Assembly (NCBI GenBank): GCA_024401565.1
Contig: JAKSKU010000005.1
Location: 1 to 64,000, forward strand
DNA: 64,000 nt
DNA from: Paludibacteraceae bacterium
GTDB taxonomy: Bacteria > Bacteroidota > Bacteroidia > Bacteroidales > Paludibacteraceae
Direction of reading: 5' to 3'
Positions within the stretch are counted from its first letter, which is position 1. Each line of letters starts with the position of its first letter. A program made the position numbers and the translations under genes. The notes below the pieces were generated by a model. The model saw nothing but the letters and a program-made list of their open reading frames with translations. It did not search any database and had not been told where the DNA came from. This document shows, piece by piece, positions 23,895-31,456 of this stretch.

Positions 23895-26800
23895 AATTAA
23901 ACAAATTGTGTTACCTGCATTGGCAGCCATCCTTGTGGTGGTTGCCTTTGTAAGTGTCTATCGCACTTGGTTTTCAAGTACGAAAGTGGCATTTATCAAC
24001 TACCAGGCTCTACAGCTTGGAGTAATCAACAAAGCCAACGACAATCCGATGATTGATATCGAGGAACTGCCACTGGAAAAAGTGAATGAGATTGAGAAAT
24101 ATGATATGGTTTTCATCAATGGCATGGGGCTCCGCATCACAGAAGAGCAGCGAGACCATATTGAGATGGCTGCACTGTTGGGCCACCCTATCCTCACCAC
24201 TATGGCCACTAATCCTGCCAATGCAATCGTAGGTGTGGACAGCACAACAGCCGATACACTCAAAGCCTATCTGAACGGAGCAAGCCGAGTGAACTATCGA
24301 TCAATGCTCAATTATGTCCGTACCCACGTCGACGGGAAAATAATATGCAAAGGAGAGATCGATTCCGTCGTTCCTCAACGTCGCTATCTTTTGATCCATT
24401 CCAATCTCGACAATCCCGACGATGAAGAGGTTGGATTCCAAAGTGTGGCTGAATATGAGTCGTATCTCGACAAACACAATATCAAACTCAATGGCAGTCA
24501 TATCATCCTGACAGGAGCCATGGGTTCACCGTATGAACTTTGTGCCGCTCTTGAAAAAGCCGGTCACACAGCATATATTCTGCCAAATGTCAATGCTCAG
24601 GCCGACATGGATATTCTCGACAGCATCGCGCCATCAGCAATTGTCAATTTTGCACACGGACGTATGGGCGACGCAATGGTTAGATATCTTGAACATACTA
24701 ATATTCCTCTATTCTGTCCGCTTAATGTCAACACGCTCACAGAAGAGTGGATGGCAGACAAACAGGGAATGCAAGGCGGATTCCTATCCCAAAGTTTAGT
24801 TGTGCCCGAGGTCGACGGTGCAATCCGTCCCTACGTGCTTTTTGCCCAACGTACGAACGACGACGGACTTCGTGAGGTTTACACTATTCCAGACAGATTG
24901 GAGACATTCGTCAAGACATTGAATGGCTACATCAACCTAAAGACGAAACCAAACAATGAGAAGAAGATTGCCATCGTCTACTTTGGCAATCCACTCCAGA
25001 ATACACTTTCCGCCGCAGGTTTGGAAGGTATTCCGTCGCTCTACAACCTTTTGAAAAGGCTAAAATCAGAAGGCTATCGCGTCGACAATCTGCCAGCAAG
25101 AGTGGAAGATTTCCGTTTGAGCCAACAAGACTACGGAAATATCCAAATTATGCCACAACCGATGGCAGGAGAAGGATCAGACACGTTTGCCATCGTTCAC
25201 GGTACTGGCAAAGAGCCAACTCTACAATTCCAAGAAACATATCGTTGGATCCGTGATGAGTTCCAAGCCGATGCATTGATCCACTTCGGCACACACGGAG
25301 GTTTGGAATACACTCCACGCAAACAGGTGGCATTGTCGAGTGAGGATTGGCCAGACAAGATGGTCGGACATCTGCCTCATTTCTACATCTACACCATAGG
25401 CAATGTAGGAGAGGCGTTGATTGCTAAACGACGCACGTATGCCGGAATACAAAGCCATCTAACGGCCCCGTTTATGGAGAGTGAGCTTCGCGACCAATAC
25501 AAGGATTTGACTTCTGCTCTTGAGCAATACGGAGCCAAGCCATCAGATGAGAATGCTAACAAAGTAAAGATAATTGCTGTGGAGATGGGCATCCATCGTG
25601 ATTTACGTTTGGATTCGAGCATCGTTTCCATCTGGAATGAACAGGAGATTGCCCGCGTAGAGCAGTTTGCAGAGGAGATCATAAACGAAAAGATGACAGG
25701 CCAGTTATACACCTTAGGTGAGCCGTACGAAGATATTCGCATCACATCATCAGTCATAGCAATGGCAACCGACCCAATCGCATACAGTCTGTTGGCATTG
25801 GACAAACAGATGGGAAGAGTGGCAGACGACGTGGAGAAGCATCAATCCCGTTTTAGCAAACAATACCTGCAACCGGCCCGCACGCTTGTCAACCAAATAC
25901 TTAAAGGCGACGTGAAAGCCGACGACGCTTTGGTTTGCAGATTGACACACATCACGTCGGAACAACTTGCCAAAGCAAGAAAAATAGAGGATGACACCAA
26001 GCCAATGGATATGATGGCTATGATGCGGATGATGGGATCTATGAAGAAAAAGGTAAAACCAGCCCCCATTGTCGACAACATATCGTCGACAACGGATTCT
26101 GCCAAGATTGCAAAGATGAAAGAGGCTGGCAAAGGTATGGATCCACGCAAAGCTTTGGCAATGGCCAAAATGATGGGAGCCCCTGCGTCCGCACTCAAAA
26201 AGATGGCAGAAGCGATGGGGCTAAAATCGTCTGAAGCCAACCAGGGCGGACAAGATATGGAGGAGATGATAGAGCAGTTTTTGCCTCATTACACCGAAGC
26301 AGAGAAAAACGAAAGTCGTGCCATAATGGAGTTTTGCCACACTATCGAAAACGTAACCAACTACCGTAGTGGACTACTTTCCGCACCAGAGCAAGAGATG
26401 AAATCACTGTTGAATGCCTTGAACGGTGGATATACAGCTCCGTCGACTGGAGGAGATGTGGTGAGCAATCCACGTACCTTGCCAACAGGACGAAACCTCT
26501 ACGGAGTGAATGCCGAAAATACACCAAGTGCCAAAGCGTGGGAGAAAGGTAAAGAATTGGCAGAAAGCACAATCCAGATGTATCGCAAGGCTCATCACGA
26601 CAGCATACCACGCAAAGTAAGTTTCACTCTGTGGAGCTCGGAATTTATCGAGACCGAAGGAGCTTCCATAGCTCAGATTTTCTATTTGCTTGGAATCGAG
26701 CCCATCCGTGATGCGTTCGGTCGTGTCACTGATATCAGACTCATTCCAAGCGAACAACTTGGACGTCCTCGCATCGACGTGGTGGTGCAGACATCCGGCC

Positions 26801-27897
26801 AGCTACGAGACTTGGCAGCCTCACGTCTCTATCTCATCAACCGTGCTGTGACGATGGCTGCCGCAGCCAAAGATGATAAGTTTGAGAATCAGGTGGCAGC
26901 CGGTGTTCTCGAATCAGAACAATATCTGACATCACAAGGGATATCCCCGAAGGAGGCTCGTGAGATGGCATCATTCAGAGTGTTTGGCGGTGTGAATGGC
27001 AACTACGGCACAGGCATACAAGGTATGGTGCAGAGCCAAGGTGGATGGCAGAACACAAGTGAGATAGCCGACGTCTATATGAATAATATGGGAGCATTCT
27101 ATGGCAGCGTCGACGGGTGGGAACGCTACAGCAAAGAGGCTTTCGCCGCCGCGCTAACTCGCACTGATGTGGTGACACAACCACGTCAATCCAACACTTG
27201 GGGTGCTCTTTCGCTCGACCACGTTTACGAATTTATGGGAGGAATCAATCTTGCCGTCACTGAGGTCACAGGCAAAGAACCAGATGCCTATATGGCAGAC
27301 TATCGCAACCGTAACCATAATCGTATGCAGGAGTTGAAAGAGGCTGTTGGCGTGGAGAGCCGCTCCACAATCTTCAATCCGACATACATCAAAGAGAAGA
27401 TGAAAGGAGGAGCCTCATCAGCAGCTGGATTTGCGGAAATCATACAAAACACCTACGGCTGGAGCGTGACACGTCAATCTACAATCGACCCTCAGATGTG
27501 GGATGAAATCTATGCCGTCTACGTGGACGATAAATTCAAACTCGGCATCGACCAGTTTATAAGCCAACAAAATCCTGCCGCTATGGAGCAGATGGCGACG
27601 TCGATGCTCCAAGCTGCGGACAAAGGTTATTTCCACGCCACTGACGCACAAAAGCAACAGTTGGGCAAAATCCAACAACAAGCTCGCGACAAACAACTTG
27701 AACAGCAACAGAATTACTCCCAGCAGAATGAGCAGGAGCAGAAATCTGGCACCGTCTTAAAGAAAGAGACGCTGATGGATTCAGCTGAGACATCAACCAC
27801 ACTCGTCACAACATCGGTAGTGATCGGCATAGCCATCGTGGTGCTGATTATCATACTTGTCGTGGTGCGCAAACGTCGTAAAGCAGAGGAAGAATAA
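23878..27897 (+). CDS. hmuS: HmuS, membrane-anchored CobN/BchH-like haem chelatase/dechelatase
   Basis: A 1339-residue member of the CobN/magnesium-chelatase H family, the size of known HmuS proteins. An N-terminal helix (about 10-28, LPALAAILVVVAFVSVY) and a C-terminal helix (VVIGIAIVVLIIILVVV) followed by a basic tail KRRKAEEE anchor it, so the large body faces the periplasm. CobN landmarks include FGTHGGLEYTPRKQVALS, RNLYGVNAE, SFTLWSSEFIETEGASIAQIFYLLG, RIDVVVQTSGQLRDL and FGGVNGNYGTGI. HmuS proteins of Bacteroidales are reported to remove iron from haem without oxygen; that role is taken from the family. Confidence 0.93.
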   Translation: MKYKSRIKQIVLPALAAILVVVAFVSVYRTWFSSTKVAFINYQALQLGVINKANDNPMIDIEELPLEKVNEIEKYDMVFINGMGLRITEEQRDHIEMAALLGHPILTTMATNPANAIVGVDSTTADTLKAYLNGASRVNYRSMLNYVRTHVDGKIICKGEIDSVVPQRRYLLIHSNLDNPDDEEVGFQSVAEYESYLDKHNIKLNGSHIILTGAMGSPYELCAALEKAGHTAYILPNVNAQADMDILDSIAPSAIVNFAHGRMGDAMVRYLEHTNIPLFCPLNVNTLTEEWMADKQGMQGGFLSQSLVVPEVDGAIRPYVLFAQRTNDDGLREVYTIPDRLETFVKTLNGYINLKTKPNNEKKIAIVYFGNPLQNTLSAAGLEGIPSLYNLLKRLKSEGYRVDNLPARVEDFRLSQQDYGNIQIMPQPMAGEGSDTFAIVHGTGKEPTLQFQETYRWIRDEFQADALIHFGTHGGLEYTPRKQVALSSEDWPDKMVGHLPHFYIYTIGNVGEALIAKRRTYAGIQSHLTAPFMESELRDQYKDLTSALEQYGAKPSDENANKVKIIAVEMGIHRDLRLDSSIVSIWNEQEIARVEQFAEEIINEKMTGQLYTLGEPYEDIRITSSVIAMATDPIAYSLLALDKQMGRVADDVEKHQSRFSKQYLQPARTLVNQILKGDVKADDALVCRLTHITSEQLAKARKIEDDTKPMDMMAMMRMMGSMKKKVKPAPIVDNISSTTDSAKIAKMKEAGKGMDPRKALAMAKMMGAPASALKKMAEAMGLKSSEANQGGQDMEEMIEQFLPHYTEAEKNESRAIMEFCHTIENVTNYRSGLLSAPEQEMKSLLNALNGGYTAPSTGGDVVSNPRTLPTGRNLYGVNAENTPSAKAWEKGKELAESTIQMYRKAHHDSIPRKVSFTLWSSEFIETEGASIAQIFYLLGIEPIRDAFGRVTDIRLIPSEQLGRPRIDVVVQTSGQLRDLAASRLYLINRAVTMAAAAKDDKFENQVAAGVLESEQYLTSQGISPKEAREMASFRVFGGVNGNYGTGIQGMVQSQGGWQNTSEIADVYMNNMGAFYGSVDGWERYSKEAFAAALTRTDVVTQPRQSNTWGALSLDHVYEFMGGINLAVTEVTGKEPDAYMADYRNRNHNRMQELKEAVGVESRSTIFNPTYIKEKMKGGASSAAGFAEIIQNTYGWSVTRQSTIDPQMWDEIYAVYVDDKFKLGIDQFISQQNPAAMEQMATSMLQAADKGYFHATDAQKQQLGKIQQQARDKQLEQQQNYSQQNEQEQKSGTVLKKETLMDSAETSTTLVTTSVVIGIAIVVLIIILVVVRKRRKAEEE

Positions 27898-27898
27898 T

Positions 27899-28570
27899 AT
27901 GGAGACGATAGTTCTTGTTCTGATGGTGCTGGTGTTTCTCAACACCTGGATAAAACTTACCTTTCTAAAGTGGTGGCAAGTGGCAGTGGTGACTGCCGCC
28001 TGCTCCATCTTTGTGGGGATGACGTGGGAATGGGCAATCCAGCAGAGCAGAAATGAGATTCAGGCGTGGTTGGCAAACCAACCATTGATGCTTGATGTGA
28101 GTGTGGTGCTTACGATTGAAGTGTTCTGGCAAATCGCCTACTGCATTCTCTCTGGAAAGATGTTGTATGGAGAGCCTATGCGACGTCGCACTATCTGGAT
28201 CTATCGCATTCTACGCTTCTTTCCAGGCATACTTGTTTTCCCCGTCCTATTCTACGCTTTGGTGCAAACCATCTACGCCTTTCCCGGCGTCGACTTTTCT
28301 ATAATCGCGTGGACATTAGCAGGAGTTATCGGAATAATAATGCCGACGGGAGCATGGGGATTACATTGGCTCATACCGGAGAAAGATTTGCGTCTGGAGG
28401 TGCTATTCCTACTATCCACACTGATTCTCATTCTTGGCGTCGTCGCCACAGTGAACGGCACTACAACCTTCCACGGTTCTGATCCGATAGAATGGCTCGC
28501 GTTGGCAACATTCTTCATTCTCGCCGTCGTCTGCGGCATCATTGGCTGGCTTAGATTTAATAATAAATAA
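27899..28570 (+). CDS. hmuT: HmuT, polytopic membrane protein of the haem operon
   Basis: A 223-residue protein with six or so hydrophobic helices (METIVLVLMVLVFLNTWIK, WWQVAVVTAACSIFVG, LDVSVVLTIEVFWQIAYCI, ILRFFPGILVFPVLFYALV, FSIIAWTLAGVIGIIM, LEVLFLLSTLILILGVVA). It begins one base after the hmuS stop, which fixes ATG 27899 as the start. The order hmuR-S-T-U-V matches the Porphyromonas gingivalis operon, where HmuT has no proven activity. Likely a membrane partner of HmuS or HmuU. Confidence 0.85.
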   Translation: METIVLVLMVLVFLNTWIKLTFLKWWQVAVVTAACSIFVGMTWEWAIQQSRNEIQAWLANQPLMLDVSVVLTIEVFWQIAYCILSGKMLYGEPMRRRTIWIYRILRFFPGILVFPVLFYALVQTIYAFPGVDFSIIAWTLAGVIGIIMPTGAWGLHWLIPEKDLRLEVLFLLSTLILILGVVATVNGTTTFHGSDPIEWLALATFFILAVVCGIIGWLRFNNK

Positions 28571-28579
28571 TCAATAAAA

Positions 28580-28723
28580 CCGACACCAAAATTTTGTCAG
28601 TTTGCAACTGACAAAATTTTGGAATCGGCTACCAATCCGTTGGCTAAGTCCTCCGGACTATGGTCCAGCGGACCTTGCACGTAGTGATTGGTAGCCGATT
28701 CCTGTGCAACAGGTGTCGGAATC
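28580..28723 (+). ncRNA. Branched structured element in the hmuT-hmuU gap
   Basis: About 140 nt with nested complementarity. Outer stem CCGACACC (28580-28587) / GGTGTCGG (28712-28719). Hairpin A: CCAAAATTTTGTCAGTT (28586-28602) with its complement at 28606-28622. Stem B: GGAATCGGCTACCAATC (28621-28637) with its complement at 28686-28702, enclosing small hairpins AGTCC/GGACT and GGTCC/GGACC. GATTCC at 28697-28702 could alternatively pair with GGAATC at 28718-28723 around a CCTGT-GCA-ACAGG hairpin, so the two folds compete. It could be a regulatory or stabilising mRNA structure or an inserted palindromic element. Confidence 0.6.
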
Positions 28724-28753
28724 AAAAAGTAAAAACGAAAATTATATATAACA

Positions 28754-29341
28754 ATGGAAATTATCAGCGATATTCTCTACTGGATTTCAACAGGCTTATT
28801 AGTGCCTGTCATCATCATTTTGATTCTTCTTTTCATCCGATCACTCCTTCTCATCGGAAGTTTCTTCGGACAATACCTTGCCATCCACAAATCTGCCTCA
28901 CAAGTGAGAAAGGCGTTGACTGGAGTGACGAGGGAAAATGTCGACGCAGTGATTGAGCGTCTGCCAAAGAAGAGCGACATGCTCGTCAACCGATATATCA
29001 AAGCCATCATTGAAGCCAAAGACGAGCCGGCTGAAATCCAACGTCTGTTGGCAGAGTACGAGATTGAGGCAGACAAAGATCTGACCACTTCCAAGATGCT
29101 TGCCAAACTTGGCCCTATGATGGGATTGATGGGAACGTTGATACCAATGGGACCAGCATTAGCAGGTTTGGCATCAGGAGATATAGATTCGATGGCACGC
29201 AATATGCAGGTGGCTTTCGCGACAACCGTCACTGGACTTGTAGCCGCAGCCATCGGATACGTCACTCAGCAAATCAAGCAACGTTGGTATCTGCAGGATA
29301 TAACAAACTTGGAATATTTGTATGAGATTCTAAAAAAATAA
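28754..29341 (+). CDS. hmuU: HmuU, MotA/TolQ/ExbB-like protein
   Basis: A 195-residue inner-membrane protein with the TolQ/ExbB plan: a first helix (GLLVPVIIILILLFIRSLLLI), a long cytoplasmic loop, and two helices in the conserved proton-channel block LGPMMGLMGTLIPMGPALAGL and MQVAFATTVTGLVAAAIGYV. Such proteins pair with an ExbD-like partner to use the proton gradient for TonB. The next gene, hmuV, fits the partner role. The gap in front of it holds the structured element, so its expression relative to hmuRST may be set separately. Confidence 0.92.
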   Translation: MEIISDILYWISTGLLVPVIIILILLFIRSLLLIGSFFGQYLAIHKSASQVRKALTGVTRENVDAVIERLPKKSDMLVNRYIKAIIEAKDEPAEIQRLLAEYEIEADKDLTTSKMLAKLGPMMGLMGTLIPMGPALAGLASGDIDSMARNMQVAFATTVTGLVAAAIGYVTQQIKQRWYLQDITNLEYLYEILKK

Positions 29342-29352
29342 TCGTAGAAAAG

Positions 29353-29679
29353 ATGAGACACAATCTATTAAAGAATCAAGAAGAGGACGACCCTATGTCA
29401 ACGGTATCCAACCTTTTCGACGTCGCTATGGTATTCGCCGTGGCACTTATGGTGGCATTGGTCACACGATTCAATATGACAGAGATGTTCAGCCAAGATG
29501 ATTTCACGATGATCAAGAATCCAGGCAAAGAGAATATGGAGATCATAACCAAAGAAGGATCACAAATCAACAAGTATACTCCGAGTGAAGACCAATCACA
29601 GTCGGAAGGCAAACGAGGCAAAAAAGTCGGCATCGCCTACGAACTGGAAAACGGAGAAATCATCTACGTACCAGAATAA
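29353..29679 (+). CDS. hmuV: HmuV, DUF2149 protein
   Basis: A 108-residue protein with one N-terminal helix (about 18-37, NLFDVAMVFAVALMVALVTRF) and a polar periplasmic tail, the DUF2149 pattern. DUF2149 genes regularly follow a MotA/TolQ-type gene next to CobN-like genes, so it is likely the ExbD-equivalent partner of HmuU. It starts 11 bp after hmuU and is the last gene of the operon, closed by a terminator. Confidence 0.88.
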   Translation: MRHNLLKNQEEDDPMSTVSNLFDVAMVFAVALMVALVTRFNMTEMFSQDDFTMIKNPGKENMEIITKEGSQINKYTPSEDQSQSEGKRGKKVGIAYELENGEIIYVPE

Positions 29680-29683
29680 CAAA

Positions 29684-29715
29684 AACTCCCGTGCGACCTT
29701 CATCACACGGGAGTT
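29684..29715. terminator. Terminator of the hmu operon
   Basis: AACTCCCGTG (29684-29693) pairs with CACGGGAGTT (29706-29715). It also serves the convergent phosphatase gene. The loop text CGACCTTCATCA recurs in the terminator at 35399. Confidence 0.85.
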
Positions 29716-29737
29716 GTATTTAGATCTCTTAAGCTAA

Positions 29738-31243
29738 TTATTTGATATAGCATTTTGAGACAGTACCGTCTTCACCAACCACGATATTTATACCCTTCTG
29801 CAAACAAGACTGATGTATTCCGTTTATCGAATAGATTCTCAACGGAGATTGCACACATGCCTGTGCCACCTGTTTGCATCCAGTATCAACTGAAAATCCT
29901 TCAAGCATTACTGAACGCAAATAGTCAAGATCCACTGCTTCGACACCTACACTTAACAAATAGTTGTAAAAACATCTGGCAAGGTCGTTTTCTGGTCCAA
30001 ACTCACGGATATAAGGAATCACCTTGTCAAAACCATATGTCTCCGAACCACGAGGTCTGTCATTGCCAGAGAATGTAGACAATTCATAATCACGACAAAG
30101 ATCAAGCTCACTCATACCTAACACTCCTCCAACAAGAAAAGAGAATGTGCCACAACGGTCGCACCCAATCGCGCAATGCCAATCAACATTCTTTCCTTCA
30201 CGCAAACGCGCCACCACCCATTTCATATCATTTGCATATACGAAACCATAATTAGCAAGGCCCTTGTAATATGACGAATTGTCGTATTTTTGATAATCAA
30301 CATCATAGCCCAAAGGAGAATATGACAACCTTGATTCCTCTCGTAAATCAAGTTCAGCCTTTACCTTAAGGTTGTCTTTAAAGTCATGTATTCCCGTTTT
30401 GGTGACACCTTCAAACTTACCGCTTCGATAAAGCCTTCCATAACGAATAGGCTTTCCAAACTGAGTCATCCAGCCTCCCATGTCTCTGACGTTGCGGCAT
30501 CCATCCACACGTATCATTCTCACTTGACCAACAGTACGAAACACTCCACTCGCAACCTCAGCCACTGTTTTGTCCACATGCGTCTCCTCTACCTTATAAT
30601 AATATGTCCTGTCAGGAATCATGTTGCAAATAGTATAGTTGTCGGCAAGCAAAGAGGCAGGATAAAATGTGACGCTGTCTGAAAAATTTTCATTCTCACT
30701 TACAGTTATGCAGATTCCTGCTATCTCAGAGACAGACGCACCAGGCGTCCACTTTACCACCTTACCATTAGGATAATCTCGGTCTGACTCACAATATTCC
30801 GATGTGTTGTAGTCAAGAATGACGCTTGTGTTGTAATCGGTATCATAATAATAAGTGCTGTCGGCCATATAAGCTTGCACTGCCGGATTCTCTATATTGA
30901 CAATCTCAATCGACGGAATTGTATCGACTATCACAGTATCGACTATCTCTGTGTCGACTGGAATTGTGTCCATTGGTAGTGTGTCGACTATGATTGTGTC
31001 CAACGGCAAAGAATCCATTGGAAGTGTATCGACTATGATTGTGTCCAACGGCAGTGAATCCATTGGAAGTGTATCGACTGGGATTGAATTCAACGGTAGA
31101 GAATCTAAAGGAAGGCTGTCCAATGAAACCGAATCCTCAGGAATAGAATCCTCAGGAAAAGTATCAATCGGAGGCGTCACTTCATTTTGGGACCAAACCA
31201 GACCAACAATAAATAAGAATGCAATAAGAATTCTAAATTTCAT
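29738..31243 (-). CDS. Secreted tyrosine-phosphatase-like protein with Pro-Asp repeat linker
   Basis: A 501-residue secreted protein: signal peptide (about 1-19), a repetitive linker (about 27-110) of five-residue units of the type LPLDS, LPMDS or IIVDT, a fibronectin-like strand region (about 150-240, VVKWTPGASVSEIAGI), and a phosphatase domain (about 245-430: RNVRDMGGWMTQFGKPIRYGRLYRSG) of the Y_phosphatase3 type with the P-loop HCAIGCDRCGT, which fits C-x5-R. The C terminus (LRIYSINGIHQSCLQKGINI) resembles a T9SS sorting domain. A secreted phosphatase acting on phosphotyrosine, phosphoinositide or another phosphoester is inferred; the catalytic Cys and Arg are present. Confidence 0.85.
   Translation of the reverse strand: MKFRILIAFLFIVGLVWSQNEVTPPIDTFPEDSIPEDSVSLDSLPLDSLPLNSIPVDTLPMDSLPLDTIIVDTLPMDSLPLDTIIVDTLPMDTIPVDTEIVDTVIVDTIPSIEIVNIENPAVQAYMADSTYYYDTDYNTSVILDYNTSEYCESDRDYPNGKVVKWTPGASVSEIAGICITVSENENFSDSVTFYPASLLADNYTICNMIPDRTYYYKVEETHVDKTVAEVASGVFRTVGQVRMIRVDGCRNVRDMGGWMTQFGKPIRYGRLYRSGKFEGVTKTGIHDFKDNLKVKAELDLREESRLSYSPLGYDVDYQKYDNSSYYKGLANYGFVYANDMKWVVARLREGKNVDWHCAIGCDRCGTFSFLVGGVLGMSELDLCRDYELSTFSGNDRPRGSETYGFDKVIPYIREFGPENDLARCFYNYLLSVGVEAVDLDYLRSVMLEGFSVDTGCKQVAQACVQSPLRIYSINGIHQSCLQKGINIVVGEDGTVSKCYIK
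30900..31150 (-). repeat. 15-bp coding repeats with 60-bp higher order
   Basis: Within the phosphatase gene, units of five codons of the pattern x-P-x-D-S/T repeat about 14 times; blocks around 30970-31030 and 31030-31090 are almost identical at DNA level. Copy number could change by slippage without breaking the frame. Confidence 0.75.
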
Positions 31244-31456
31244 TTCTAAACTCTAAAGTATTCTATTGTAATAAACCACGTCTGCAAAAATACAGTATTT
31301 TGTCATGTATAACACAATAAAACTGACAAATCATTCAAACAATTGCATATATACAGTATATTTGAGTATTTTTGTTTGAGAATTTAAGTGGGGCAACCGA
31401 CTCTATCAAACTTGATTGCAGACAAACATATCAAAAAAAACGAGGCCACAACAATA

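Noticed and set aside
23878..27897. HmuS as a true cobaltochelatase CobN for cobalamin synthesis
   Set aside because: Membrane anchors at both ends, the hmuR-S-T-U-V order and haem-receptor motifs in the neighbour favour HmuS; no cobalamin genes or B12 riboswitch seen.
30897..31256. Long open frame antisense to the phosphatase stalk (VSTMIVSNG-type repeats)
   Set aside because: It is the mirror of the 15-bp coding repeats; the sense strand has a signal peptide and a catalytic domain.
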